The translations under genes and the position numbers were made by a program. The notes under the pieces are model-generated. The model had not been told where the DNA came from. It saw only the letters and a program-made list of their open reading frames with translations, and searched no databases. From contig NC_088302.1 in NCBI RefSeq assembly GCF_032854445.1, positions 35,532,191-35,596,190 of the forward strand: 64,000 nt of DNA, written 5' to 3'. Below, piece after piece: positions 1-11,455 of the stretch (within the stretch, counting starts at the first letter, position 1; each line of letters opens with the position of its first letter). The stretch comes from Liolophura sinensis (lineage: Eukaryota; Mollusca; Polyplacophora; Chitonida; Chitonidae).

Positions 1-60
1 GTCTGAAGAATAAGTTAAAGAACATATAAAACATAAAACATGTACAAATTGATGTACATG

Positions 61-290
61 TACTTATTTATTTGGAATTTAACGCCGTACTCAAGAATAT
101 TTCACTCATACAACCACAGAAAGCATTATGGAGGGAGGAAACCGGGTAGGGCCTGGTGGAAACACATGACCATTCGCAGGTTTCTGGAAGACCTTCCTAC
201 ATGAGCTGGACTTAAACGACCACAACAGTGAGAAGCTTCTGGGTCATTGTTCTGAGCTAGCATGCTAACCACTTGGAAAAAGAGGCCCAC
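61..290 (-). mobile_element. tRNA-derived SINE, near full length, inside ALG8
   Basis: On the minus strand it has a tRNA-like head (GGCCTCT... GTGGTTAGCATGC), a middle with TTTCCTCCC and CATAATGC-like blocks, and a 3' body CTTGAGTACGGCGTTAAA ending in an AAATAAATA tail. It belongs to the most frequent repeat of the window. Diverged from the other copies. Confidence 0.85.
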
Positions 291-410
291 ACCAACAAAT
301 TATTGAAAATGTAAATATATATTTTAGCTTAAATAATATATATTTTCAGCTTAAGGTACAAAAGTGTTTCCCGCCAACTATGTGAATATAAAAAAACAAA
401 TAAAGGATAC

Positions 411-529
411 GATCAACAATAAGAAGTCCGCTATTTGCCAGAAGAAGCACAGCCATGACAAGAGAAGGTGTTTCAAAGATGTCTGACAATCCAGCTTTTC
501 TTCTAGCTCTCACACATTTTTCACAAAAT
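411..529 (-). CDS. ALG8: ALG8 exon 4
   Basis: 119 nt between acceptor TTTACAG and a weak but plausible donor GTATCC. Encodes [20 protein letters not shown] and on to SGLLIVD plus one C. The cytosolic CxxC-like loop and the helix ending in GLLIVD(H) match vertebrate ALG8. The leftover C would open a His codon in the next exon, as in vertebrates, but that exon is outside the window. Confidence 0.93.
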
Positions 530-3500
530 CTGTAAATCAAATATATGCACAAGATACACTTACAGACAAAATCAGTTAATGATACATAATAAAATATTCA
601 CAAAATTGATCATGGGTGATCGAATGGATGTATAAATGTATTGATTATTCCTTCTTTTTCTGAAAAATGACAGAAAGTAGAAAATCACACTGTTTACTGT
701 GAGCATAAATCGCCAATCAAATAACTGAGCAATATAGTGGAACAGGCAACAGATAAACAGCCTCAAAGGCACCTTCCCACACACCACCCACGCAAACAAC
801 TCCCCACCTCCCCACTCACTCATCTCCCCACTCTCCCACCATGTAAGATGTTTTTATAAAGCATCACTACAAAATGTTACAAATTGATATCTGAATGTGG
901 CAGGTTATTACATCAGAAAATCTGGAAACAAATCTGTTAATATCAATTCAGCATTGTAATAAAAGTTACATACAACCTCTAGCCTCTGACAGATAAGAAG
1001 GATGCAAACATTTACATGTACTTTCATACTATTGAGTTTGCGATAGAAGATGCCCAGATGCAATTATCTAAAAGTATATATCACATTCAACACCCATTCC
1101 AGAGGAATTGATAAAATAATACAAACAGTGATACATTTGTATACAAAAACAAATGCAATATTCCTGTGTACTGACATAGCTGAAACCCCAATCACATAAA
1201 TCTTATATGACCATAAGTCCAATCAGAATACTGATATTCACAGTTCATGAATGCAATTTACAAAACTTTCAGCATTATTAATGATAATCCTCACACAACA
1301 ATGATCAAAGAGTTTTAGATGAATGGCTACTCACTCTTTAACAGCGTATACAAATAAAAAGTCTGTCACAATGACGGAAAGTCTTTGGAAGAGCACTGTT
1401 TGTGGGCTGGAATGCCTTAAGTTTGTGATCACTAACATCTTTGGGTCAAAGTATTTGGCAATGTGAGACAGCACAAATTCAAACCAGGCAAAGAAAGGAG
1501 GGTAATCCAATGTCCATTCAGAGGTTGACTAAAACAGAAACAAAAAGCATCAATACAAAGGAGAAAATGATAGAAATGAATAAAAAATTCAAAATTTTAA
1601 TTTTATTTCTTTCCTTTTTTTTTCATGATGCATATAGTGATTTGTTGACTTCAACAAACACTTAGAGTTTTCAAATAGGAGCCTTTATAATGGCATAGGA
1701 ACATCTCGTACGTTAGGTATCAGTTCTACACAGTTATGCCTGTCTACTCTAATTGCTGGGACAGTCTACACTTTTCCACATACTAGGTGATTTTCGAGTT
1801 TTATTTTTATATTTATACCCTCCTCCAACACTGAAAACAATTTTATTCCGCCTGTAAAACAACAATTAAAATTGGTGAGGCCAAACACTCAGATGTGTTT
1901 CTTGCCATGTGATGTTTGTGATCATTCTTCCACTATACAAGCAATTTCTGGAATTAGATCAGGCTGTAATTATGTAACCTTACCTCATAATACCACTTGC
2001 TCACTGGTAAACTGTGAGTAATTGCTAACCAATTTCTGTGCACCTCAAAGTCAGTAGATCGGCTGATTGGAACAGAAAAAGTAAGCACATGCTAAATGAC
2101 CTAAAATTTGGCATAAACAAATGCATTTTTAAAGGCTTATGTTGTCACAAAAGTATTCCTTTTGGAGATGAAACTTATATTTTGACAGTACTATATCATC
2201 AGTGTTTTCCTCAAAACAATCCTCAAAAAATCCTAGCATCAGTATAACTCTTGGAATATCACAAAATTTGCAACTTAGTCATGGGCGAAATTTTCCATCG
2301 TTTACTGCAGGTATTTGTATTAACCACGAACAGATTGGTCCAGCAAACCATTACATTCAACTGATGTCATTTGTTCTTCCATTGCCTGCATGTAAACAGA
2401 GTACAATGATGTAAGGTCCCAGTGTAAGGTCTCCATATATTGGGCACAACAAAGTTCTTTCTCAAGCACATAGAAGACTGCTTGCCCTTATTTTTATTTT
2501 TTTTTTATTTTTTCTGTGGGAACATCAAATATTCATAGTTTTGAAATGATGTCACAGCTGCAAATGAGCCAATAATCAGCACACGCTTTCGTCACATGAC
2601 TAGAGTACTGGCGGTGAAAACAAACCAAATTTAATCAAGGCGAGATAGGCCATGAATAAGATTTTAGCATGGGTAATGAAAATTATAGCTTTTAGGTAAG
2701 AAATTTTTGTGGGAAAGTGATCTGAATGTGCCTAACCTTCATAAATGACAGTTTCATTGTCCTGTAGTTCTTTAATCTGTAGAAATTGGCAAATATCAGC
2801 ATTTTGCCGATTTCAGCTCCATGTTATTTATGACCAGGTCCTTGCTAGGAACCCGGATGCTCAAAAGTATGAATAAATTAAAGCCCTGAAAGGAGAAGAC
2901 TGGGCAAGTAGAACTGACTAATGGATTTGAATTCACCAGTAGTTACTTTTTTAAGTTTACCTTAAACTAAGGAAGATAAGAAAAAGTGTGGACTAGTTGA
3001 GCAAGTTGTCGGCCATCCAGCTGTGCCTAGCTAGACTGCATGTGGACATGAAATGGGCCACCATGCTCTATAGTGTAACCTGGCTACAGACAAGCACATA
3101 CCCACCTTAATTATCTCTTGAAAGACACCAACGATCATGGACTGTGTGATACTGAATGGACAAGGTTACATCTATCAGTTTACTCACTGCTTACTATGGA
3201 ACATTCATTCATTTTTTTAGAAAATTTCACATCATATCCCCAGTATGGCCAAAGTACACTAATTATTTATGTACTTGTTTATTTGCTTGTTGTTTATCAC
3301 AATACTCATATTTCACTCAATTTCAGTCAGCTTTGAAGGAAACTGAAGTTTCAGTGTGATACAGTTATTTGTTACTATATAGTTACTGTATAAATTGATG
3401 GAAGAAGAGTGATACTCAACAAATGCAAGACGGTGCAAATGGCCACATAAGTATCATCAACCGCAATAAAGCTGGAACATCTAAAAGCGTCCCTCCCATG

Positions 3501-4035
3501 CTGGGTATTTTCCTCTCCACACTTAGAACCTCTGTATCGTTCCTTACCTGGCATTTTTTCAATTGGCGATCAATAACTGAGGCAATCAGACTTTTGCTGG
3601 ATCAAAATCTAACTGCATGTTGTGCCACAGCCTAACAAATCGGTACAGGTGTTCCCTAGCCTAATGTATGCTAACGACACAACATAAAATGTCACTGGTT
3701 TCCATACTTGGGAACACACACTTTTAAAATGAGATACAAAAACTCCCGAACATTCGACAACATTCTGAAAATACATTTAGGCAGCAGCCTATTGAATGAA
3801 AGTCCCATTAACTATCCCACACGAAAACTGGTCATTCAATAAGCACGTTGATGCAGTCTGACAGCATGTAGCATGTCCCAACTGAATGACAAAACATGCA
3901 AAGGTGCGTAGCAAACCGTGTACGGCTAAGAATTGGAATTTCGCACAATATATTCTAAAATACTTACTATGTAGGAATTAACAAAGCTTTTATCGACGAC
4001 ATCACCAATGCAACACTCCATACGGACGATGCCAT
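411..4035 (-). CDS. ALG8: ALG8, dolichyl-P-Glc:Glc1Man9GlcNAc2-PP-dolichol alpha-1,3-glucosyltransferase (N-terminal part)
   Basis: Four minus-strand exons (3968-4035, 1984-2062, 1335-1528, 411-529) join in phase to give about 152 residues plus one base, roughly the first third of a ~520-residue protein; the rest lies beyond the left edge. The product is an ER multi-pass membrane enzyme of the GT57 (ALG6/ALG8) family that adds the second glucose to the lipid-linked N-glycan precursor, using dolichyl-phosphate glucose. Seen directly: a hydrophobic first helix ending in LLIPTY, then [18 protein letters not shown], the first luminal loop signature of the family, then [28 protein letters not shown] and a helix ending GLLIVD. 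These match vertebrate ALG8 almost position by position, including [15 protein letters not shown], which separates it from ALG6 only moderately, but the whole stretch fits ALG8 best. All donors and acceptors are GT/AG. Orientation is opposite to the other genes of the window. Confidence 0.95.
1335..1528 (-). CDS. ALG8: ALG8 exon 3
   Basis: 194 nt between acceptor CTGTTTTAG and donor GTGAGT. Encodes 64 codons beginning [17 protein letters not shown], through LSHIAKYFD and [19 protein letters not shown], ending with GA that pairs with the A of exon 4 to give Glu. It corresponds to the luminal loop and second membrane helix of ALG8. Confidence 0.95.
1984..2062 (-). CDS. ALG8: ALG8 exon 2 (luminal loop signature)
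   Basis: 79 nt between an acceptor CCAATCAG and the donor GTAAGG. It completes Tyr and then encodes [20 protein letters not shown] and on to SKWYYE. The DFEVHRNW block is the most conserved segment of ALG6/ALG8 and carries the acidic luminal residue thought important for catalysis. Ends in phase 0. Confidence 0.95.
3968..4035 (-). CDS. ALG8: ALG8 exon 1 (start codon)
   Basis: ATG at 4035 in the context CCAACATGGC, 22 codons plus TA before the donor GTAAGT (3962-3967). It encodes [20 protein letters not shown] and on to PT, the signal-anchor-like first helix; animal ALG8 also has ..LLIPTY here. The remaining TA is completed to TAC (Tyr) by exon 2. Confidence 0.92.
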
Positions 4036-4160
4036 GTTGGCGCTTCTTTCTTACCTTCTTTCACAGAAGATTTCCGTCTTTTACGGATGAAATGTTAGAA
4101 CGCGGCCATGTTTCACAAATCCAATGTCAAACAATTTGTGCAGCGAAAAGAAAAATAACT
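4036..4160 (-). promoter_or_regulatory. ALG8 promoter / 5' UTR with two AACATGGC motifs and a 4-codon uORF
   Basis: On the minus strand the start codon sits in CAACATGGC, matching the YY1/TISU-type consensus SAASATGGC for its first nine positions. A second AAACATGGCCGC lies 74 bp upstream and its ATG (4109) opens ATG GCC GCG TTC TAA (4095-4109). This kind of element is known from housekeeping genes with very short 5' UTRs. The transcription start was not determined. Confidence 0.5.
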
Positions 4161-7000
4161 AATCTAAATTGAATTGATGCGTTGTGAAATTCAATATTGA
4201 TGGAATCTGTTCTTAATTCACATGTTAACTGATCAGTGCAGTCAACATCAAGCACAAATGAAGACGTTCAAAGGTCTCTAAAACTAGAATGGCCGATTTG
4301 TGTATCAATAAACAACTTTTCATCCCCCAAAAGTAACTAAATAATTTCGGTCTAAAGCTTCGTATAGATCATTGGAGTAAAGTTTTTAATGCCCTTGCCA
4401 CTGTAAAGACCTATGTTATTCATGAAAATGAATAACAAGCATGGAGTCTTACCGATCCAACTGTAATCATGTTCTCATCATTTGCCGCACTCCACGAGGA
4501 GAAAAGATGCGATCTCATTTGCCCATGGATATGTACATGACTTGAATTAAATATTTTTATCACTCTTGGAATTAAATGAAGTATATAGCTTACATATAAA
4601 TTTTGCACTGTATAAGGTGGGCTCATATTGATAGTGTTTTGCACAATTAATAAGCAACATTTTTTTTTTTTTTAAGCCATCATGGTATCATTTCACGTCG
4701 AGCATACTGCATAGGAACTACTCTGGTTCCCTGCTTGGCTTGAATGTGATTAGTGCCAACTGAGGTCACGGGCAGGGAACCAGCCAAAAAGTATCCGCTG
4801 ATCAAAGGAGGAGGGGCGCGGCTCAGCGCTACACAGTATGTAAGGTGCTCAACTCCCAAGGTGCGTGAGTTCAATATGGGGCCTTAATTAAATGGATAGG
4901 GAACTTCTAGATTTTTCCTCCAATTTTTTGTGCGGCCTTGTTGACAATACGCGTTTCTTTAGCGCAGTCGTGCATTGGTTGAATATAATAACGGCTTTGT
5001 TAAGGACCCTTGTCTTATAATTCCAACAATATATGTCGTGCAAATCATGTGTGCGTCCCCAAAATAACCTCTAAAATGGTGTTTAAAATTTTGACAAGTC
5101 AGAAATGGCTTCGTGCATTTATAGGCTACTATAGGCACTTTGGTTTGCCCGGGCACGAGGTAAGGGCACCCCTAAAAGCCATCATTCCATTTCCATTTCT
5201 GCGTTAAGCCGATTCCCAGTTGTGTCATGGATTGTAACGTAACCCACCAACGTAACCCAGTAAGGAGCTACATGTATAGACCTATGTCACTATATTCACT
5301 GCATGTGTTTTAAGCATGTCATCATCTGAGTCGCTATTATGCAGGGAAATGCGACGACTGCGATCATCTCGACTGACTTTTGTCTCTTCAAACTGGCTGC
5401 ATGTGGGAGAGTAAACACATTAAAATACTTTTAATTCACTACAGGAAAGTGAAAGATGTATTTTTTTATTTTTTTATTTATTTATATTTTTTTGTGAATG
5501 TATTCTTAAATCATAAAGACGTACATCAAGGAGAGAGAAAGCAGAGCAGCGACGACAGTGTGATACCTGCAGGGCAAATGGTCACGCGTGAATTCAGTGG
5601 CCCGTGCGATTGTGATTTTATTTTCTTTCACTAGCTTTCTACCAAGGACTTACATGGCTGTGCACGTCAGGTGATTTTCCAGTAGTCTTATTGGATTGTT
5701 TATAATCGTCGGTCCCCAGTATGAGAGAACATTTAAACCCTTTGCATGAATATATGTGTAATGATATCTCTGCATATCACGTTCGCCTAGCTGTCCGCAT
5801 TCACCGAACGCAGTCAAAGAACTCTCCCTTGTAGCGGTATTATATACAGCGCGCATGCTTTGCACTCGTGCATGGCGGTATTACGTTTGCATAATGTGTT
5901 AAGTTCGTTTCAATCAGGGCATCAATACATCTGTATCAACTTGATCCGTGTGGTCACACATCTGTTTGAAGACAATTTACTTAAATTATGAACTCAATTA
6001 TGAACAAAAACTTACATGAAAACAGTTCAAAACCTGATTTATGTCAATCAAATATGGCGATGCTCGTACTGACAAGTTGCTGAGGAAAGAGACCTGGGAA
6101 TAAAGTCCGAAGAAAACCGACGTATCACTCCATTAACCTGACAACCCTCCTGACAACGAGCACCCGGACACGTGCATAACGTATCATAGCAATGGGCTTC
6201 GTTTATTATGCCTCATCCATGACCATCGCAGTATCATAGATATGTATGTATGTATGTATGCTTGGGGTTTAACGCCGTACTAAACAATTTTTCAGTTATG
6301 TGATAACGAGGAGTCGTTAGGCCTGCGTACATATACTGTATCTTCTTGTGAAAGGGCCATAAATGCCTGAGATACGAGTGACGCAACAATCTTTCCGGTT
6401 TCTCCCACAAGAGTGTCCCATGGAAATGTTTTTTCACATTTCTCAAATTTAGCGTCTCGCTCGTTATTACCCGCAACTCATGGCCTGGCCGAATAACTGG
6501 AAATGTGACCATTTTGTTTCACACAGCTAAAGCGTGCAAACGGACAACACTAAAGTTTTACTGTTAAAAAAAAAAAAAACATAATTTTGACAGGTATTTT
6601 GTGAACTAAGTATTGTGCTTCACAATAACGATGCTATAGGCGTGGTTATTCTCAAGCTGTAATTACTTCGGGAAATCAGTGACAATTTTCTCCACCTTGG
6701 AAATTCCCTCATAAAGGACTCTTCGCTCCCAGACCCGTAAAAAGGCATCAGAGTATACCAATTGCCATTCACTGGCAATACAGCCCACCTGTGGATATTC
6801 GATGGTTTTAGTTATACATGTAAATAAAGCCATGCATCTATATATATGGCAGCCTGATAGGGTCATGCTTTTGCTCTCTGTCACATACTTATCTTAAGTC
6901 AGTAACAGAGATATTCGAACGACACTACGAGATGTAGTCGAGATTTGGTTCCGAAACGCGCAATTCCTCTTAATCGCGAACTGTCGACTATATGGCGCTC
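4161..7000. other. Non-coding stretch between ALG8 and the 7-kb region
   Basis: No ORF here shows family features or splice signals that would make an exon. It holds a possible tRNA-like fragment at about 4815-4885 (CGCGGCTCAGCG head and GTGAGTTCAATA box-B-like end), a (TATG)n run at 6241-6257, and at about 6258-6300 a degraded 3' piece of the common SINE on the minus strand. A long poly-T/A run at 4660-4674 is also present. Confidence 0.5.
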
Positions 7001-7460
7001 TAATGTGGTAAGCATGGTCGCGCTATTTTCCGAATAATCTCGTTGTCTTCCGAATGTTGCTCTTCCCGAGATGGGCTGCAAGTTAAGCTTGGAGAATGAG
7101 ATCAGTAATTATTTCGAGGTAACAACAACAACATTCTGAAGAGATTACGTCGAGAATCAGTGCGTCGTGCGAGATTTAGCTTAGCGAGGAGGCGCGTTTC
7201 GAACAGCGTTAGTCCACCCGGCCAGACCCTTGACCCGATTGACGTGTTGTTAGCACAGGTGAGGTAACAAGGGTCTAGGTACTAGAATAGTACTGGACTG
7301 GAATTCAACTCTAGACAAGTACCTGAACCCTCTCTGGCTCAGCTGGGGTTTTAAGTCAGGATTGAGCTTTGTCAGGTATCGCGTAAAACGCGGTGGTTTA
7401 CTCGATCCAAACACTGGTTTTCAACATCCGTATATAATTGACCGTCAACATTTACATGTT

Positions 7461-7531
7461 GGTTAATACTTCCTGGGCACAGCGTTAAACAGCAACCAAA
7501 TAAAATAAATAAATAAATAAATTAATTAACC
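7461..7531 (+). mobile_element. SINE 3' tail fragment
   Basis: CCTGGGCACAGCGTTAAACA followed by accaac-type spacer and AAATAAATAAATAAATAAAT, the 3' end of the common SINE without its head. Confidence 0.6.
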
Positions 7532-7720
7532 TGGTGGCTAGTATATTATAAATAGTAATTTGATAAATGAGCTTTATTCCATACAGGGTGGAGTGAAAGT
7601 CTGAAACCACAGGCAGTTTGCTGTAGAATTTGTTTTCATTTATTTTTAATATAATTTTGATCATTTAAATATCATGTATAATTTTATTAATTTTATTTAT
7701 TATCTTTCAGATTGTTACCC

Positions 7721-7747
7721 ATGGCAGAGAAGCTAACAATTCCGGAT
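7721..7747 (+). CDS. Candidate orphan coding exon, MAEKLTIPD
   Basis: A polypyrimidine tract and acceptor TTATCTTTCAG (ending 7710) precede ten UTR-like bases and ATG in a strong context (ACCCATGG). Nine codons end exactly at a consensus donor GTGAGT (7748). This is the pattern of a first coding exon with a 5' UTR intron. The product is unrecognised. Read through the donor, the ORF continues to a stop at 7825 (34 codons). It ends in phase 0, which does not fit the pseudokinase exon, whose frame needs two upstream bases. Confidence 0.3.
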
Positions 7748-8180
7748 GTGAGTCCTGTTTTTTCTTATGGGGACATCTTAAATCAGTTGTTTATGCTAAC
7801 AAACCAAGAACATTACAAGCACTAAAAGATAATATCACACAAGAAATTGAAACCATAAGAGGGAATAACTCTCTGCTTCGAAATGTGCAAAGATCATGTG
7901 TCTGCAGAGTAAGAAAGTGTTTGGAGGAAAGTGGAAGTCAGTTCGAAGACTTTTTATAAACTGTAAATTGTTATGTGGTAAATTGCCTATGGGTCCAGAC
8001 TTTTGCTCCACCAAGTATATACGGTATTGTATATATGGCGGAAGACAAGAATACCTGAATAATATTTTTGAACAGCATAAAGCTATGGAAGACTGATGCG
8101 GCCACTCGCATTCTGGAGCCGCGTCTTTTAATACACGTGGGTCGAGAACTCGAGAGTCGAGATTAACAAAAACCGTTAAC

Positions 8181-8378
8181 ATTATGGTGGGAGGAAAACG
8201 GGCAGAACCCGGCGGAAACCCACGACCATCCGCAGGTTGCTGAAGGACCGTCCCACGTACGGCCGGAGGGGAAGCCAGCATGAACTGGGCTTCAGCTCAC
8301 AGCGACCGCATTGGTGAGAGGCTCCCGGGTCATTACGCTGCGTTAGCGCGCTAACCAACTGAGCCACGGAGGCCCCCC
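8181..8378 (-). mobile_element. tRNA-derived SINE, 3' truncated
   Basis: Minus strand: GGCCTCCGTGGCTCAGTTGG gives a clean polymerase III box A (TGGCTCAGTTGG) and GTTAGCGCGCTAAC follows; a box-B-like GTGAGCTGAAGCCC lies about 60 bp further. Then come GCTGGCTTCCCCTCCGGCCG, the CCGGGTTCTGCCCG block and TTTTCCTCCCACCATAATG, after which the copy stops without the usual CTTGAGTACGGCG tail. One of the least diverged heads in the window. Confidence 0.88.
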
Positions 8379-8939
8379 TACAGACATTTAGGCGGGCGTA
8401 GATAGTTTTCCCATACTTACTCAACATTGCTGACAAATACAGCTGTTGCAGCAAAACACACGAGATGTGTATTGTTTTAAATAGATAAACCATATTCTGA
8501 TATAGCGCCGTATGTGTACAGGGGAAAAAATAAATTGAACTCGAAGGCTTTACACATGTAGGTATGCAGCATATAACCAAGGTTGTAAAGTGCTGTCAGA
8601 TGACATGCTCATTTTCATGCTGGTATTTTCCGGGAATGGAAAACTACCCGGGATTAGTGAGTAAACACACCGAGAGGCTTCACACGGCTCCCAATGCGGG
8701 GTGGAACATGCCCCTGTCGCAGATCCGGCCCAGAGACTACATAAACCTTCAGGGGGCTTAACAACAGCCAGCTGCCGTTAAATAAATCATCGTGGTCAAT
8801 TATATACCGGTAGTCACCTTTAATATTGTACACCAACGCATACAGGTAAACGTCAGCTGGTCAACTATAGCTAGCTCACGAGATACTTGAATGAATGGTA
8901 TATCTAGACTACGTACATACTGACAAGCAGCCTTTGTAA

Positions 8940-9100
8940 CCGGTGTTCCGTGACGGGCATTTGTACTGAACCGAGTGAACCAGACTGTGACGTCACTTCA
9001 GTCAGGGTTGTGACGATGCGATGAACTGACTGACAGGCCCAGGCCTGTAAGGTCATTCAGTCAGCTGTCATCCGAGAGAAAGCACACGCCGAGCTTGCAG
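8940..9100 (+). promoter_or_regulatory. Candidate promoter and non-coding first exon with a palindromic CRE
   Basis: A perfect TGACGTCA lies at 8988-8995, followed by a GC-richer stretch with several GTCAG/CTGAC repeats and a consensus donor TTGCAG|GTATGT at 9100/9101. No ORF begins here, so it would be a 5' UTR exon; the downstream plus-strand pseudokinase exon with its acceptor at 14725 is the natural partner. This pairing is inference. Confidence 0.35.
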
Positions 9101-9920
9101 GTATGTCACCAGTCTATTATGACAGGGGTCTCGTCACAAAAATATAGGCTTACGTATAACAAGGGCCCGTGATGCGATCAATGTTAAACTCGATACGGTA
9201 CTTTTTTTATTTAGGACTTTAAATAACTGTACACTATCAGAAACAAACATAAGAATAGATGCGTGTCTTAATGTGTGGTGTTGTAGGTACCGGTATAGAG
9301 ATTATCTGTCGCCATGTAAATGGTTCTAGTTTTGGTTAGGACGGTGCATGGATGTTTATCTTACATTCACTTTATTTTTTCCCTATCTACATCTATCGTA
9401 GAAACTGACATAGAGACAGATTTACGTTTTAGTACATCATAGTTTTATGGTATAGGAACAGATCATCTGTCGCTACTGATTTTTTTTAAGAACACGGATG
9501 TTTATTTAGCATTACGTTAATGGTGGCAATACATGTGGGTTTAGTTAGTTTCTCTCCCATTAACCCTGGCACATATCAGTACACTGTATACCTGCATGAG
9601 ATCCGGTTAGTACAGGACATATGTCACAGAATAATCATGTATATCTGTGTATAGAACTGACAAAACACGTGTAGGCTATCGTGGTGTTCAACTAGGGAAT
9701 ATCAGTGTCATTGGCCAGAGTGACACCAACGCGTGATACATAGATCCATTATACATACATACATAATACCAGGTATATATACTGGTATTCCTCAGGTTAT
9801 TTAAGATCTGAGCCTGTACTATCTGCATGTATTTAAAAAAAAAAGTCCATGCAAATCAACAGAGCTGAAAAGGTAGTTCAGTAGTACACTAGCTAGCGTA
9901 TAATAACTAAAGATATAGCG

Positions 9921-10009
9921 TTCCCACGTACGGCCGGAGAGGAAGCCAGCATGAACTGGACTTGAACTCACCGCATTGGTCAGAGGTTCCTGGGTCATTG
10001 CGCTTCGTA
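9921..10009 (-). mobile_element. SINE head fragment
   Basis: Minus strand: contains the GCAATGACCCAGGAACCTCT, ACCAATGCGGTGAGTTCAAG and CTTCCTCTCCGGCCGTACGT blocks of the common SINE; both ends are missing. Confidence 0.7.
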
Positions 10010-10652
10010 TGGTGTTTTAAAAAGCCATTGTAACGATAAATTGACGATGTATATCATCGTCGTCAGCTAAGTGATCTAGATCAGATCTGACGTGTTAAAA
10101 TGATTCTAAAGTTTGGAAAAGTTATAATACAACCAGCACTATAAACTTCAGGAATTTCATTAGCGATTTTTGGTTTAAACTATGGTATAGATGTATACTT
10201 TGCACGGAAATAGAAATGTAATAGGCTGTATTAACTGCGCGTGTATACGGTAAATCACTCACGTTAAGAACGCCAAATGTCCGAGCGCATTGCTTAGGCA
10301 GACACAATGTAGCTCATTACCACACATATATAATTTCCTGTAAACATACCATTTATTACATGCATGCACTTTATGTCTGGCTGCCTCATTTTTCATATTC
10401 ATTTTTCGTTGCATATACTCTACACAAACAAAGCATGTCCTCGTTGTTGTGTGCATGTCATATTCTAACAGGAAATCTTCATTTCATTCGCTTATAGCAC
10501 GTACAATTATGTATGTCTGTAAGCCAGCCTGAAAGATATATATGTGTGTATGCGGTGTTTTGGTGTAAACGATACATGTATATATTGCGCGAATATAGAA
10601 ATGCATTCTTGTCTGCTTCCGCTGAACACGATGGCGACATTATTAGGTCAGG

Positions 10653-10658
<6 letters not shown>

Positions 10659-10695
<37 letters not shown>
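10659..10695. repeat. (TA)n microsatellite
   Basis: An uninterrupted run of about 18 TA dinucleotides. It explains the apparent YIYIYI reading frames on both strands here. Confidence 0.95.
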
Positions 10696-10698
<3 letters not shown>

Positions 10699-10856
10699 CC
10701 TGAGTGCAGATGCAGACTCACAAGGGAAATACCTCAATATTCAGGTACAAAAGTACACGTGCATGTATACTGTACATACCCAGAAGACGCATGTTAATAT
10801 GATAAATGTATCCATTTAATAGTGACCAATTAAGGATTGGAAAATATACACTCAAA

Positions 10857-11035
10857 ACATTAATCTGTTAATTTAACAGAAAGTCTGTTGCCTGAGTGAT
10901 GCTAGAATATACTGTGTTATTATAACACAACATTCTGTCATATTCAGCATAATATCATGTTAGTCTAATAGAGTCTATGTTGAATTAATAGAATATGTGT
11001 GTTATATGTAACAGAACGGCCTGTTAAATGATGAT
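10857..11035. repeat. Cluster of short palindromes with CTGTTA/TAACAG ends
   Basis: Contains CTGTTAATTTAACAG (7-bp arms), TGTGTTATTATAACACA (8-bp arms), TTGAATTAATAGAA and GTGTTATATGTAACAG, spaced by tens of bases and linked by ACAGAA/TTCTGT words. No coding potential. It could be a nested or internally repeated small DNA element; no family was recognised. Confidence 0.55.
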
Positions 11036-11402
11036 GAAATGAGTGGTGGGATAATCAAGATTTGATCAATAATATAATATTCCAATAATATATCGGTACA
11101 TGGGACCACGCCAGTATACCCATTGCATGCGTGCACATATTATCCTTAAACATGCTGAACGGGGGTACGTGTGTATGGACGTTTTACTTTCCGTTCCACG
11201 TTATACAACGGTATGTATAAATGATTAAAGGCTATTATAGGACTGACCCTGTCCAAACCAGTTTAGACACGGATAAACTACATGCCTGCGAAGGGTACTA
11301 GTACGTAGGGAAACTGTATGGAGGATAACAAGATTAATGCAGGATGAGTGTAAAGCCGGACAGATCTGGCGTTATATAAGCCTATATGTATATGAATAAA
11401 TC

Positions 11403-11455
11403 AATGATTATGGCTTAACGGCACATCGGCAATGTTTCAACCATATTGTCGCGAC
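11403..11455. repeat. Fragment of a second interspersed repeat family
   Basis: ATGGCTTAACGGCACATCGG followed by CAATGTTTCAACCATATTG resembles the segment at 38574-38626 (TAGGTTTAATGTCACATTGG, CAGTATTACAGCCACATG). Two diverged copies of one element are inferred. Confidence 0.45.

Noticed and set aside
7835-8580. Two long minus-strand frames
   Set aside because: They run through the SINE at 8181-8378, including its Pol III head; no coding signature outside it.
10479-10797. Reading frames with YIYIYI on both strands
   Set aside because: Translation of a (TA)n microsatellite.
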